Shown here: positions 50,960 through 61,274 of the stretch, one piece after another
Layout: every line of letters starts with the position of its first letter
Position numbering within the stretch: position 1 is the stretch's first letter
Assembly (NCBI RefSeq): GCF_001592005.1
Contig: NZ_BCVZ01000007.1
Location: forward strand, 1 to 64,000
DNA length: 64,000 nt
Origin: Bacillus sonorensis NBRC 101234 = KCTC 13918
Lineage (GTDB): Bacteria; Bacillota; Bacilli; Bacillales; Bacillaceae
Direction: 5' to 3'
Translations under genes and position numbers: made by a program
The notes under the pieces: generated by a model
Databases searched by the model: none
The model's input: only the letters and a program-made list of their open reading frames with translations
What the model was told of the DNA's origin: nothing

Positions 50960-51517
50960 ATGAAAAAAGGACAATCCATTTATATCAGGCCGCTGACCGC
51001 TGATGATGCTGAAGCATGCCTTAAGCTTCAGACGGATAACCGCGCGTTTTTCGAGCAATTTTCGATGGAGCGCGCCCCTGATTTTTATACGCTTGAAGCG
51101 CAAAAAAAGCGGCTGCAAACTTTTTATGACAACATGCAGAAAGACGAAGATTATTACTTTGGTATCTTTCACAGGAATGATGATGCGCTGATTGGAACCA
51201 TCAATCTCTTTCAAGTGCTGCGCGGCGCTCTGCAATGCGCCTTTATCGGCTATTTTTTAGATCAGCAGCATAATGGCAAAGGCTATACGACGGAAGCGGT
51301 CAGACTGATGATCGATTATGCGTTCCATGATTTAAAACTGCATCGCATCGAAGCCGGCGTCATGCCGCATAATATTGCATCAATTCGCGTCCTCGAAAAA
51401 GCGGGCTTTCATAAAGAAGGGATCGCGCGGAAAAACGTTAAGATCAACGGCAAATGGGAAGATCATCAGGTGCTGGCGATCATCAATCCCAATGATGAAA
51501 AAAAGCCTCAGCTTTGA
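50960..51517 (+). CDS. GNAT acetyltransferase (RimJ/RimL-like)
   Basis: The 185-residue protein has the GNAT fold with the acetyl-CoA loop QQHNGKGYTTEAV and the RimJ-type IEAGVMPHNIASIRVLEKAGFHKEG. It may acetylate a protein N-terminus or a small amine. ATG at 50960 has AAGGGG 7 bp upstream and lies 14 bp after the hydrolase stop. Similar to B. subtilis YdaF. Confidence 0.87.
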   Translation: MKKGQSIYIRPLTADDAEACLKLQTDNRAFFEQFSMERAPDFYTLEAQKKRLQTFYDNMQKDEDYYFGIFHRNDDALIGTINLFQVLRGALQCAFIGYFLDQQHNGKGYTTEAVRLMIDYAFHDLKLHRIEAGVMPHNIASIRVLEKAGFHKEGIARKNVKINGKWEDHQVLAIINPNDEKKPQL

Positions 51518-51533
51518 ATAGCTGAGGCTTTCT
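51504..51533. terminator. Shared terminator between GNAT gene and swrC
   Basis: Perfect 10-bp stem AGCCTCAGCT / AGCTGAGGCT, with A run before and T-rich run after; overlaps the GNAT stop and precedes the swrC stop. Confidence 0.9.
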
Positions 51534-51538
51534 TATAT

Positions 51539-54500
51539 TTACTCTTCTTCCGTTCCCGGCTTTTTCCGCCGGAATTTGGCCAATACTTCATATACGATCG
51601 GCACGATCAAGAGAGTCAGCAGCGTCGAACTGATTAAACCGCCGATAACGGTGACGCCGAGCCCTTTTGATATGACCTGGCTGCCGCCTTCAAATCCAAG
51701 CGCCAGCGGAATCAAGGCGCCGATTGTCGCAATCGCGGTCATCAGGATCGGGCGGAGCCTTGTCGAGCCGGCTTCCAAGAGCGCTTCCCTCGTAGACAGT
51801 CCTTCCGCTTCCTTATGGATGACGCGGTCGATTAAGACAATCGCGTTTGTCACGACGATACCGATCAGCATCAGCATTCCGATCATCGCGTTCAGGCTGA
51901 TCGTTTCACCTGATACATAAAGTCCGACCAATGCGCCGATAACGGTAAACGGCAGCGAGAACAGGATCGCAAATGGCGCGAGCGCACCGCCGAATGTGAT
52001 CACGAGCACGAGGTAGACGATCGCAATCGCCGCAAGCATCGCTAAGCCGAGCTTTGTAAAGGAATCTGCGATATCCGCGGTAACACCGCCTGTATCAATC
52101 GTGACGTTGTCAGGGAGGTCAAGCTTGTCGATTTTCTTCTGTACATCGACAGATACGCTTGTGATATTGTCTGATGTGACTTCGCCGGTGACATCGGCAT
52201 AGACTTTTCCGTCGCGTTTTGAGACGGTATCGGATGTCGTGCCTTCTTTCACTTTTGCCACATCGCCGATTTTCACTTCCTGGCCTGTCGCTGTTGTGAT
52301 CTTTTTGTTTTCTAAATCTTTGACGCTCTTATACTCGTCTTTTTCGGTTTTAATGTTGACATCGAGCTCTTTGCCGTCTTTTTTGACGGTTGTCAGAGGA
52401 GCCTGTGATGTTTCTGTCATGAGCGTCTGTGAAATTTGCGAAGCCGTTAAACCAAGCTTGCTCAGCTTCTCTTGATCAGCGACAAATGTATATTCGTCAT
52501 ATGTGCTGGAAAGGCCTGAGTTGACGTTCTTCAGATCTTTTTGATCTTTCATGATTTTTTCGATGTCTTTGACAGTGCCTTTAATATCTTTTTCTGAATC
52601 ACCGTACACATAATACGTTAATTCATTGTTATTTCCTGAAGAGTTGAAATTCTGTGTTTTCCACTCTCCTCGTTTGGATGTTTTCTGAATGTCTTTAAGC
52701 ACGTCATCTTTTTCTTTATCAAAGTCAGGCGTATCATCTTCATATTTGATATAGAAGAGCGCGCCGTTTGAATTTCCCTGGGCGAGCGGGCTGCTTGAGC
52801 CTAAGGAATATTGAACCGTATCGACATGCTTTCTGTCCAATAAGATTTTTTCGGCTTTTTCAGCTTCATCTTCAGCTTCTTTTTTCGTTTCACCCGGTTC
52901 TGGCGTGTATGTGATCTGCACCGTTTTTTCCTCTTCTGAAGGCAGGTAGCTTGCGCCGATCAACGGAACAAGGAACAAGCTTCCCAGCAGCATGAGAATC
53001 GCGATGATCGATGTGATCCATTTATGGCTGAGCGCCCAGTTCAAGACTTTTTTATAGGCGTTTGCAAGTCTTCCCGGTTTATGTTCTTTCGCTTTTAACG
53101 GCGCTCCCGTCAACGATTTTTTGAACAGGCTGTGCGCGAGCATCGGCACGAGCGTGATCGCAATCAGAAGGGATGCGGCAAGCGCAAAGACAATCGTTAA
53201 GGCAAACGGGATAAACAATTCGCCGATTTGACCGCCTACAAGTGCAAGCGGCAGGAATACCGCAATCGTTACGATCGTTGATGACATAATCGGTAAAAAC
53301 ATTTCTTTCGTCGCTTCGCGAACCAGTGCTTTTCCGCGGAGCGGTTCATCTTTCAGCCTCATGCGGCGGTAGATGTTCTCGATGACGACGATCGAGTCAT
53401 CGACGACCCGCCCGATGGCGACCGTCATGGCGCCGAGCGTCATGATATTCAATGTGATATCAAGCTGGTTCAGCACAAGCAGTGCGATCAGCAATGACAG
53501 CGGAATCGAAATGATCGAAATTAAAGTTGATTTAATGTCTCTTAAGAATAAGAGGATAATCACAACCGCAAAGATCGCCCCGAAAATGGCCTTGCTCAGC
53601 ATCGTTTCGACTGATTCTGTGATCGGTTTGGCCATGTCCAGCGTTGCGCTGTACTGGAAGCCTTTGTGGTCTTGTTTGTATTGTTTCAGTTCCTCTTTGA
53701 CATTATCGGCAACCTCTACCGTATTGGCATCATTCGCTTTGACGATGTTGATGCCGATGCTGTCTTTTCCATTTGTGCGTGAAATGGATTCAGCTTTTTT
53801 GACGTCTTTAATAGTTGCAATATCAGAAAGCTTGACCGTCGGCACTTCTGTGCTTTGCTGAGCCTGTGCGGCTGCTTGCGCGCTCTGTGCCGCTTGTGCA
53901 CTTTGCGCCGCTTGTCCGCTCTGCGCCGCTGCTGCTGAGCCCGCGGAAGCAGATGCGGTCGGGATTCTCATATTCTTTAAGTCTTTGATTGTTTCAATAT
54001 CGCCGCTGACGACGACGGATTTTTCTTCTTTTCCGAATGTGTACAATCCAAGCGGAGTTGTCACATCTGATCCTTGAATCACTTGCTTGACTGTGTCTTT
54101 GTCAAGCCCGTATTTTTTCATTTTGTCTTCTTTAAAAGAGAATTCAACCTCTTCAACCTGCTGTCCTGACACTTGGACGGAAGCGACGCCTTCGATGCCT
54201 TCAAGCTTAGACACAAGTCCGTCTTCCACTTTTTTCGTCAGTTCTTGAAGATTGTCTTTGTCGCTTGAGACGCTGAGCGTCAAGATCGGGAAGGAATTCA
54301 TGCTGTAGCGTGAAATCTCCGGATCTTTCGCGTCATCAGGCAGCTTTACGTTTTCAAGCGCTTCAGCCGCTTCTGTTTTCGCTTTGTCCATATCTTTCTC
54401 ATAATCATATTCAATCATCACGGATGAGGCGTTTTCATAGGACGTAGAGGTGACAACGCTCACTCCGTCCAGATTCTGCACCGCCTGTTCAACCGGCTTT

Positions 54501-54694
54501 GTTACCTCATCGGCCACTTGGCTTGGAGTAGCGCCCGGATATGTCGTGTTAATCGTAAGGTAAGGCATGTTCACATCAGGAATGGATTCCTGCTTCATAT
54601 TCAAACCCGCGTAAAGGCCGGCAACCGTAACAATAATCGTCATCAGCCACACAGCGAACTTGTTCTTCAGCACAAAATTAATGATAGAATTCAT
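51539..54694 (-). CDS. swrC: RND exporter SwrC (YerP)
   Basis: Inner-membrane RND pump; in B. subtilis needed for swarming and surfactin self-resistance. The 1051-residue protein has an N-terminal helix (FVLKNKFAVWLMTIIVTVAG), two large external loops, and two six-helix bundles with the relay motif GRVVDDSIVVIENIYRRM. An Ala/Gln/Ser repeat (GQAAQSAQAAQSAQAAA...) lies in the first loop around residues 270-295. ATG at 54694 (GGAGG upstream) matches B. subtilis. Divergent from its TetR regulator. Confidence 0.95.
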   Translation of the reverse strand: MNSIINFVLKNKFAVWLMTIIVTVAGLYAGLNMKQESIPDVNMPYLTINTTYPGATPSQVADEVTKPVEQAVQNLDGVSVVTSTSYENASSVMIEYDYEKDMDKAKTEAAEALENVKLPDDAKDPEISRYSMNSFPILTLSVSSDKDNLQELTKKVEDGLVSKLEGIEGVASVQVSGQQVEEVEFSFKEDKMKKYGLDKDTVKQVIQGSDVTTPLGLYTFGKEEKSVVVSGDIETIKDLKNMRIPTASASAGSAAAAQSGQAAQSAQAAQSAQAAAQAQQSTEVPTVKLSDIATIKDVKKAESISRTNGKDSIGINIVKANDANTVEVADNVKEELKQYKQDHKGFQYSATLDMAKPITESVETMLSKAIFGAIFAVVIILLFLRDIKSTLISIISIPLSLLIALLVLNQLDITLNIMTLGAMTVAIGRVVDDSIVVIENIYRRMRLKDEPLRGKALVREATKEMFLPIMSSTIVTIAVFLPLALVGGQIGELFIPFALTIVFALAASLLIAITLVPMLAHSLFKKSLTGAPLKAKEHKPGRLANAYKKVLNWALSHKWITSIIAILMLLGSLFLVPLIGASYLPSEEEKTVQITYTPEPGETKKEAEDEAEKAEKILLDRKHVDTVQYSLGSSSPLAQGNSNGALFYIKYEDDTPDFDKEKDDVLKDIQKTSKRGEWKTQNFNSSGNNNELTYYVYGDSEKDIKGTVKDIEKIMKDQKDLKNVNSGLSSTYDEYTFVADQEKLSKLGLTASQISQTLMTETSQAPLTTVKKDGKELDVNIKTEKDEYKSVKDLENKKITTATGQEVKIGDVAKVKEGTTSDTVSKRDGKVYADVTGEVTSDNITSVSVDVQKKIDKLDLPDNVTIDTGGVTADIADSFTKLGLAMLAAIAIVYLVLVITFGGALAPFAILFSLPFTVIGALVGLYVSGETISLNAMIGMLMLIGIVVTNAIVLIDRVIHKEAEGLSTREALLEAGSTRLRPILMTAIATIGALIPLALGFEGGSQVISKGLGVTVIGGLISSTLLTLLIVPIVYEVLAKFRRKKPGTEEE

Positions 54695-54733
54695 TACGAC
54701 CTCCATTTTTTCATATCTTTTCAGATTACTTGT

Positions 54734-54786
54734 TGACTGACTGGTCATTCTATACAATAATAAACTTCATCAGTAAACAGCGTCAA
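54734..54786 (-). promoter_or_regulatory. swrC promoter and probable YerO operator
   Basis: On the - strand TTGACG (54781-54786), 18-bp spacer, TATTAT (54757-54762). Downstream lies an imperfect dyad TGACTGACTGGTCA (54734-54747) of TetR-operator type, at the position where binding blocks initiation. Confidence 0.65.
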
Positions 54787-54840
54787 CTTATATATGTTAA
54801 AATTTAACCAATTTTAATGTTGTTTTAAAGGAGTACGTTC

Positions 54841-55680
54841 ATGACAGAAAAAGAAGAAAAAATCATTCAGGCCGGCCTCCGACTGTTCGCGAAAAACGGC
54901 TTTGCCTCAACGACGATTCAGGAGATCGCCAATGAATGCGACATATCAAAAGGAGCGTTTTATCTGCATTTCAAATCCAAAGATGCGCTGCTGCTCGCAA
55001 TCATTAAGTATTATATCGATAGAACCACCGAAAATATGAAGGCCATACAGCAAAAAAATTTCCAGCCGAAGGAGATTTTCAAAGAACAGATTGCTTATCA
55101 ATTTAAAGAAAGCAGGGAGCACAGAGATTTCATCCTTGTGATGATCAGCGAGCACAGCATCCCGGAAAACAGCAAGATCGGGGAATATTTTAAAGACATC
55201 GGCAAAAAATTTCATGAAGCTTACCAAAATGCGCTGCTGGGAGCTTACGGCGGCGCCGTTCAGCCGTATTTGCCCGATCTGTCGATTATGGTGCAGGGAA
55301 TCGTGCAAGCCTATCAAAACCTATTTATCTTTTATGAGCTTGATATTGACTTTGATCAGCTTGCCGCCTTTATCATCAGGAGAGTTGACGAGATGGTCGG
55401 CGGCCTGCTTCAAAGCGGCGAAGAGCCGATTCTTGCCGACGGCTTTTTCAAATGCGGACAAAAGGATATAGATAAACAAATGATTCTGGAGGAAATTTCG
55501 GAATTAAAAAAACGCGAGGCCTTTTCTGAAGACATCATGATCACGCTTGATGTCATCGAAGAAGAGCTGACTAAAACAGCGCCTAGAAAGCCCGTTATTC
55601 AAGGAATGCTCACAAACCTGGAGCAGCAGGAAAACGTCGGTCATGTCTTTCAGATGCTATCCCGGTTTCTTGATCGTTGA
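54841..55680 (+). CDS. yerO: TetR-family repressor YerO
   Basis: The 279-residue regulator has an N-terminal TetR helix-turn-helix (GLRLFAKNGFASTTIQEIANECDISKGAFYLHFKSKDALL) and a long C-terminal ligand domain with an extra helical tail, making it longer than the usual ~200. In B. subtilis YerO represses swrC, and the gene is divergent from it here too. ATG with AAGGAG upstream. Confidence 0.93.
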   Translation: MTEKEEKIIQAGLRLFAKNGFASTTIQEIANECDISKGAFYLHFKSKDALLLAIIKYYIDRTTENMKAIQQKNFQPKEIFKEQIAYQFKESREHRDFILVMISEHSIPENSKIGEYFKDIGKKFHEAYQNALLGAYGGAVQPYLPDLSIMVQGIVQAYQNLFIFYELDIDFDQLAAFIIRRVDEMVGGLLQSGEEPILADGFFKCGQKDIDKQMILEEISELKKREAFSEDIMITLDVIEEELTKTAPRKPVIQGMLTNLEQQENVGHVFQMLSRFLDR

Positions 55681-55705
55681 CAACAGATCATCCTGCCGGC
55701 AAATC

Positions 55706-55745
55706 AAAACCAGATTCCCATAAAACGGGAATCTGGTTTTTTGAT
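55706..55745. terminator. Shared terminator of yerO and bdhA
   Basis: Stem AAACCAGATTCCC with its complement, flanked by A run and T run; immediately precedes the bdhA stop. Confidence 0.92.
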
Positions 55746-56792
55746 TTATTCGGCTTTGACCAGGATCTTGACCTGGTCTCTTTCTTTTAATAATCCTTCA
55801 AAGCCTTCCTCGATGACTTCATCAAGTGTAATTCGTTTCGTTACCAATTTGTCGGCCGGGAAATATCCTTGGGCCATTAAACTGATGACAGCCGGAAACA
55901 CGTCGCGGTATCCGATGATTCCGGTTAATGAGCGTTCTTTCATGACGATATCATGCGGATGGATTGGCGCTTCTTTTTCAAAAATGCTGACAATCATTGT
56001 TTCCCCGTTTATTTTCGTTGCATGGATCGCTTGTTTTAAAACAGGCGGCACGCCAGTCACTTCATAAGCTACATCCACACCGCCGTCTGTCCGTTTTTGA
56101 ATTTCGCTGACGGCGTCGCACTGTTTTGGATCAATGACGATCGCGCCAAGCTCTGCTGCTTTTTGGCGGCGGATGTCAGATAATTCAACCGCATAGATTT
56201 CTGATGCGCCGGATGCTTTTAATGCTTCGATCACCAGCAAACCGATAGGGCCTGTCCCAAAAACGGCCGCTTTGTCACCGACTTTCAATTTGCTTTGGCG
56301 GACAGCGTGAAGCGCGACGGCTGACGGTTCAACTAGCGCACCTTGTTCAAATGACACCGCTTCCGGCAATTTATGAATCATCTCTGCCGGCACGGCCGCA
56401 TATTCGGAAAACCCGCCGCCGCCTCCGGCAAGACCGAAGAATCCCATTTTATCGCAAAGGTTGTACATTCCTTGTTTACAAGCTTCACATTCTCCGCATG
56501 CATAGATAGGTTCAACCGTTACACGGTCACCGGCTTGAACGTTTGTAACTCCTTCACCAACTTCAACGACCTGTCCGGAAAATTCATGTCCCAAAACGAT
56601 TGGGGCTTTATCACCGCTCAACGGATGTGTTTCCGTCGGAATGAAAATAGGGCCGGCCGTATATTCGTGCAGGTCGCTTCCGCAAATTCCGCACCATTCC
56701 ACTTTTACTTTGACTTTCCCCTTCAGTGCCTGCGGTTCGTCGATTTGTTCTAAGCGAATATCCCTAGCATTATGCCATCTAAGCGCTTTCAT
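55746..56792 (-). CDS. bdhA: (R,R)-butanediol dehydrogenase / acetoin reductase BdhA
   Basis: Zinc-dependent medium-chain dehydrogenase interconverting acetoin and 2,3-butanediol. The 348-residue protein has catalytic Cys in WCGICGSDLHEY, GHEFSGQVVEVGEGV, a structural-zinc lobe with four Cys (CGECEACKQGMYNLC), and the NAD fold GTGPIGLL. B. subtilis BdhA lacks the full four-Cys lobe (it has a shorter loop), so this version seems closer to other Bacillus enzymes. It lies between yerO and gatB, a spot without this gene in B. subtilis. Confidence 0.92.
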   Translation of the reverse strand: MKALRWHNARDIRLEQIDEPQALKGKVKVKVEWCGICGSDLHEYTAGPIFIPTETHPLSGDKAPIVLGHEFSGQVVEVGEGVTNVQAGDRVTVEPIYACGECEACKQGMYNLCDKMGFFGLAGGGGGFSEYAAVPAEMIHKLPEAVSFEQGALVEPSAVALHAVRQSKLKVGDKAAVFGTGPIGLLVIEALKASGASEIYAVELSDIRRQKAAELGAIVIDPKQCDAVSEIQKRTDGGVDVAYEVTGVPPVLKQAIHATKINGETMIVSIFEKEAPIHPHDIVMKERSLTGIIGYRDVFPAVISLMAQGYFPADKLVTKRITLDEVIEEGFEGLLKERDQVKILVKAE

Positions 56793-57093
56793 TTCCTCAT
56801 CCCCTATTAAAATATTTGTTTTCTCATGACCATTATACTCCTATTTCCTATAAAAAACATGTAAAAAGTAACAGAAAAAAATAAAATTCAAACGATAATT
56901 TTCGAAAAAATGTTCCGCCCCATGTTTTGCTGGATTCAAGAATGAGATGCCGGCAAAGCTGACAGGACAGCAAAAATACGCTTTCAGAATAATGCCATTC
57001 ATATCCAATGGCTTATGTTTGTTTTTCTTCCGTTTAGTACAATAAGGTGTATTTTGTAGCATTCAGAGGTAAAGAAAATAGGAGGTTTACAGT
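56793..57093. other. Divergent intergenic region bdhA / gmuG
   Basis: The 301 bp hold the bdhA leader (GGGGATGAGGAA before its ATG) and the gmuG leader (AGGAGG before 57094). No gene or clear operator seen; the centre is AT-rich. Confidence 0.5.
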
Positions 57094-58027
57094 ATGAAAA
57101 AACGTGCTGTCTCTATTGTTATCGCCTTATTATGTTTTTCGGCTGCCTCACAGACCAGCTATGCTCACACTGTTTCACCCGTCAACTCGGATGCCGGGCA
57201 AACAACCAAAGCCGGCATGAACTGGCTGGCCCATCTGCCAAACCGTTCAGACAACAGGGTCATGTCAGGCGCATTCGACGGATACAGCCGCGATACGTTT
57301 TCAGTGGCGGAAGCTGATCGCCTGAAACATGCAACCGGGCAGCTCCCCGCCGTTTACGGCTGTGATTATGCAAGAGGCTGGCTTGAGCCGGAAAATATCG
57401 CCGATACGATTGGCTACAGCTGCAACAGCGAGTTGATTTCTTACTGGAAAAGCGGCGGCATCCCGCAAATCAGCATGCACCTTGCTAATCCGGCTTACAG
57501 CACCGGCCATTTTAAAACTCCAATTTCAAATAGCCAATATCAAAACATATTAGACTCATCCACAACAGTGGGAAAACGGCTTGACGCCATGCTGGGCAAA
57601 ATTGCAGATGGTCTACAGCAGCTGAAGGATGGAGGATTGGACAATCTGTTATGGGTGTATGCGCCTGACGCAAACAGAGATTTTAAGACAGATTTTTATC
57701 CCAGTGTTTCATATGTTGACATTGTTGGGTTGGACGCGTATTTTACCGACTCGTATTCGATCAAGGGGTATGACGAGCTGACGTCTCTTCATAAGCTGTT
57801 TGCCTTCACAAAGGTCGGGCCGCAGGAAACGAACGGCGGCCTGGATTACTCTTCATTGATCAATGCCATCAAACAGAACCATCCGAAAACCGTTTATTTC
57901 TTGGCATGGAATGACGGCTGGAGTCCTGCCGCGAACAAAGGTGCGGCAAATTCTTTATCATGACAGCTGGGCGCTGAATAAGGGAGAAATATGGGACGGT
58001 GATTCATTAACGCCGATCATTGAATGA
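57094..58027 (+). pseudogene. gmuG: Decayed beta-mannanase GmuG (GH26)
   Basis: Secreted mannan endo-1,4-beta-mannosidase relic. An intact ribosome site and signal peptide (MKKRAVSIVIALLCFSAASQ...YA) lead into GH26 sequence (MNWLAHLPNRSDNRVMSGAF, YGCDYARGWLE). Compared with B. subtilis GmuG (362 residues, recalled), about 50 residues with the acid/base motif HEMNGEWFWW are missing at residue ~181 (near 57634), in frame. The nucleophile region FAFAETGP reads FAFTKVGP, replacing the Glu. Near 57940 a frameshift gives a stop at 57963; the other frame continues LYHDSWALNKGEIWDGDSLTPIIE to 58027. Both catalytic Glu are absent, so it cannot be active. Confidence 0.88.
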
Positions 58028-58030
58028 AAA

Positions 58031-58067
58031 AGCCCCTTGGAGAAACGTCTCCAAGGGGCTATTTTTT
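58031..58067. terminator. Shared terminator of gmuG and gatB
   Basis: Thirteen-bp perfect stem AGCCCCTTGGAGA with its complement, 4-nt loop, ATTTTTT on the + strand and A run on the other side; touches the gatB stop. Confidence 0.92.
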
Positions 58068-59496
58068 ATCGTTTATTAATTTCTTCAAGAAGAAGCTTAT
58101 TGACCATCGGCGGGTTCGCCTGGCCTTTTGAAGCTTTCATGATTTGGCCAACAAGGAAGCCGATTGCGCGGTCTTTTCCGTTTTTGAAGTCTTCGATCGA
58201 CTGCGGATTGTTGTCCAGCGCTTCTGTGACAAGCTTTCTGAGCGTGGCCTCATCAGAGATTTGCACAAGGCCTTTCTCTTTGACGATTTTTTCGGCGTCT
58301 CCGCCTTTTTCAATCAGCTCTTTAAAGACTTTTTTCGCGATTTTGGATGAAATGGTTCCTTTTTCGATCAGCTTAACCAAGCCGGCAAGCCCTTCAGGCG
58401 TGAGCGCGACGTCTGAAAGCTCTTTTTGCTGGGCATTCAGGTAAGCCGACACCTCACCCATCAGCCAGTTCGACGCAAGCTTTGCGTCAGCGCCTTTGTC
58501 GACGGCCGCTTCAAAGAAGTCGGACATTTCTTTTGTCAGCGTCAAGACTTTCGCATCATAGGCAGGCAGGCCAAGCTCTTCGATATAACGCTTGCGGCGT
58601 TCATCCGGAAGCTCAGGAATGCTGTCTCTGACGCGCTGCTTCCACTCATCGTCAATGTAGAGCTCGACAAGGTCGGGTTCAGGGAAATAGCGGTAGTCGT
58701 CAGACCCTTCTTTAACCCTCATCAAAATCGTCGTTTTTGATGCCTCGTCATAGCGGCGGGTTTCCTGCTGAATGACGCCGCCTGACAGCAGGATCTGCGC
58801 CTGGCGCTTCTCTTCATGCTCAAGGCCTTTTTGGACAAAGGCGAATGAGTTCAGGTTTTTCAGCTCTGTCTTTGTCCCGAATTCTTCCTGGCCGATCGGA
58901 CGCAGGGAAATATTCGCGTCACAGCGAAGCGAACCTTCCTCCATCTTACAATCGGAGACGCCTGTGTATTGAATGATCGATTTAAGCTTTTCAAGATAGG
59001 CGTACGCTTCTTCAGGTGTGCGGATGTCAGGTTCTGATACGATTTCGACGAGCGGTGTTCCCTGACGGTTGTAGTCGACAAGGGAATAGCCGTCGCCTGT
59101 ATGCGTCAGTTTTCCGGCATCCTCTTCCAAATGGAGGCGGGTGATGCCGATGCGCTTTGTTTTTCCGCCGACTTCGATTTCGATCCAGCCGTTTTCGCCG
59201 ATCGGTTTATCGAACTGGGAAATTTGGTACGCTTTCGGGTTGTCAGGGTAGAAATAGTTTTTCCGGTCAAACTTTGTCTCCGTCGCAATTTCGCAGTTTA
59301 AAGCCATGGCCGCTTTCATTGCAAAATTGACCGCTTCTTTATTTAAAACAGGCAGCACGCCGGGATAGCCCAAATCGATGACGCTTGTCTGCGTATTGGC
59401 CGCCGCACCGAATGGCGTCGGAGAACTTGAGAAAATTTTCGATTTCGTTTTTAGCTCCACGTGGACTTCAAGTCCGATTACCGTTTCAAAGTTCAT
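58066..59496 (-). CDS. gatB: Asp/Glu-tRNA amidotransferase subunit B (GatB)
   Basis: Phosphorylates and binds the tRNA-bound Glu/Asp in the GatCAB complex, which makes Gln-tRNA in organisms lacking GlnRS. The 476-residue protein has the family opening [22 protein letters not shown], catalytic cradle stretches [16 protein letters not shown] and [19 protein letters not shown], and a YqeY-like tail domain ([25 protein letters not shown]). Last gene of gatC-A-B, 13 bp after gatA. Confidence 0.97.
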   Translation of the reverse strand: MNFETVIGLEVHVELKTKSKIFSSSPTPFGAAANTQTSVIDLGYPGVLPVLNKEAVNFAMKAAMALNCEIATETKFDRKNYFYPDNPKAYQISQFDKPIGENGWIEIEVGGKTKRIGITRLHLEEDAGKLTHTGDGYSLVDYNRQGTPLVEIVSEPDIRTPEEAYAYLEKLKSIIQYTGVSDCKMEEGSLRCDANISLRPIGQEEFGTKTELKNLNSFAFVQKGLEHEEKRQAQILLSGGVIQQETRRYDEASKTTILMRVKEGSDDYRYFPEPDLVELYIDDEWKQRVRDSIPELPDERRKRYIEELGLPAYDAKVLTLTKEMSDFFEAAVDKGADAKLASNWLMGEVSAYLNAQQKELSDVALTPEGLAGLVKLIEKGTISSKIAKKVFKELIEKGGDAEKIVKEKGLVQISDEATLRKLVTEALDNNPQSIEDFKNGKDRAIGFLVGQIMKASKGQANPPMVNKLLLEEINKR

Positions 59497-59509
59497 GTGT
59501 TTTCACCCC

Positions 59510-60967
59510 TTACAGTTCAGGTTTTGCTTTATGATGGTCTGTCGCCTGTTCAAACGCGTGGGCGACGCGGTATACTGTGCTTTCGTCAAAGTGTTTGCCG
59601 ATGATTTGCAGGCCGAGCGGCAAACCGTCCGCAAATCCGCACGGCACGCTGATTCCTGGTACACCCGCCAGGTTGACAGGGATCGTCAAGATGTCGTTGG
59701 CGTACATTGTCAGCGGATCGCTTGTTTTTTCGCCGATTTTAAACGCAGGCGTCGGTGTTGTCGGTCCGATGATGACGTCATAGTTTTCAAATACGTCTTC
59801 AAAATCTTTTTTGATCAAGGTTCTGACCTTTTGCGCCTTTTTATAATACGCATCATAATAGCCTGAGCTTAGCGCGAACGTACCGAGCATGATGCGGCGC
59901 TTGACTTCGTTTCCGAAACCTTCGGAACGGGTCTGTTTGTAAAGGTCGATCAAGTTGTCCGCATTATCCGTGCGGTAGCCGTAGCGGATGCCGTCGAAGC
60001 GGGCCAGGTTGGCCGAAGCTTCAGATGAAGAAAGCAGGTAGTAAGTCGCCAGCGCGTATTTGCTGTGCGGAAGTGATACTTCTTCCCATGTCGCGCCCAG
60101 TCCTTCAAGTACTTTTAAAGCTTCGAGGACGGAATTTTTCGCTTCTTCCCCGACGCCTTCGCCAAGGTATTCTTTTGGAACTGCGATTTTAAGTCCTTTA
60201 ATATCGCCTGTCAGCGCAGACAGATAGTCCGGCACGTCCACATTGGCGCTTGTCGAATCCATTTGATCGGCGCCCGCGATCGCTTGGAGAAGATACGCGT
60301 TGTCCTCGACAGATCTTGTGATCGGGCCGATTTGATCCAATGAAGAGGCAAACGCGACAAGACCGTATCTTGATACGCGTCCGTATGTAGGCTTTAAGCC
60401 GACGACGCCGCAGAAAGATGCCGGCTGGCGAATTGAGCCGCCCGTATCCGATCCGAGCGAAAACGGCACTTCTCCGGCCGCCACAGCCGCAGCAGATCCG
60501 CCGCTGGACCCGCCTGGAACAGTTTCCAGGTTCCACGGGTTTTTCGTTTTTTGGAAGCCTGAGTTCTCTGTGGAAGATCCCATGGCGAATTCGTCCATGT
60601 TCAGCTTTCCGATGGTAACAGCCTCCGCTTCATGCAGACGCTCAACAACCGTTGCATCATAAATCGGGTCGAAATTTTCAAGAATTTTGCTGGCGCAGGT
60701 TGTGCGCAGATCCTTTGTGACGATATTGTCCTTGACTCCGATCGGCATGCCGAAAAGAAGGCCGTGCTCGTTCCGGGTGTCAAGCGCTTCGTCCAATTCT
60801 TTCGCATAAGCGCGGGCTTTTTCTTCATCCAGCTGCAAAAAGGCTTGTACCTTTCCGTCAACTTCGTGGATCCGTTTGTAAGATTCATCGACTAAATCTG
60901 ATATGCTGATCTCTTTGTTATGTATGAGACGTTTTAATTCAGATATTTTATGGTCAAACAGTGACAT
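59510..60967 (-). CDS. gatA: Asp/Glu-tRNA amidotransferase subunit A (GatA)
   Basis: Amidase that releases ammonia from glutamine for GatB. It has the amidase Ser-Ser-Lys triad: Lys in GVKDNIV, and [36 protein letters not shown] with both serines. ATG at 60967 ([21 protein letters not shown] upstream) gives 485 residues, equal to B. subtilis; the longer frame to 61078 runs into gatC. Confidence 0.97.
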   Translation of the reverse strand: MSLFDHKISELKRLIHNKEISISDLVDESYKRIHEVDGKVQAFLQLDEEKARAYAKELDEALDTRNEHGLLFGMPIGVKDNIVTKDLRTTCASKILENFDPIYDATVVERLHEAEAVTIGKLNMDEFAMGSSTENSGFQKTKNPWNLETVPGGSSGGSAAAVAAGEVPFSLGSDTGGSIRQPASFCGVVGLKPTYGRVSRYGLVAFASSLDQIGPITRSVEDNAYLLQAIAGADQMDSTSANVDVPDYLSALTGDIKGLKIAVPKEYLGEGVGEEAKNSVLEALKVLEGLGATWEEVSLPHSKYALATYYLLSSSEASANLARFDGIRYGYRTDNADNLIDLYKQTRSEGFGNEVKRRIMLGTFALSSGYYDAYYKKAQKVRTLIKKDFEDVFENYDVIIGPTTPTPAFKIGEKTSDPLTMYANDILTIPVNLAGVPGISVPCGFADGLPLGLQIIGKHFDESTVYRVAHAFEQATDHHKAKPEL

Positions 60968-60983
60968 CGTCTCTCTCCCTCCT

Positions 60984-61274
60984 TTAGTCCAAAATGGATG
61001 GCACGCGGATATAGCCGTCTTTATGATCGGGCGCGTTTTTGACAACGTCCTCGACCGGAAGGCCTTTATCCGGGACATCTTCCCTCATGATATTCTTCAT
61101 TTGCAATACGTGTGTCGTTGGTTTAACATTCTCTGTATCGACTTCATTCAGCTCTTCCGCAAATGAAATAATGCTGTCAAGCTGTTCTGTAAACATAGCC
61201 GCTTCTTCATCTGTAATCGCCAGTCTGGCCAGATGGGCGACATGCTTCACTTCTTCTATAGAAATACGCGACAT
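60984..61274 (-). CDS. gatC: Asp/Glu-tRNA amidotransferase subunit C (GatC)
   Basis: Small 96-residue scaffold of the complex, starting [20 protein letters not shown] and ending RVPSILD, as in B. subtilis. GGAGGTG precedes ATG 61274. First gene of the gat operon; divergent from opuE. Confidence 0.96.
   Translation of the reverse strand: MSRISIEEVKHVAHLARLAITDEEAAMFTEQLDSIISFAEELNEVDTENVKPTTHVLQMKNIMREDVPDKGLPVEDVVKNAPDHKDGYIRVPSILD

Noticed and set aside
53373-53861. 162-codon frame opposite swrC
   Set aside because: Ser/Thr/Met-rich antisense of transmembrane and loop codons; swrC is conserved on the other strand.
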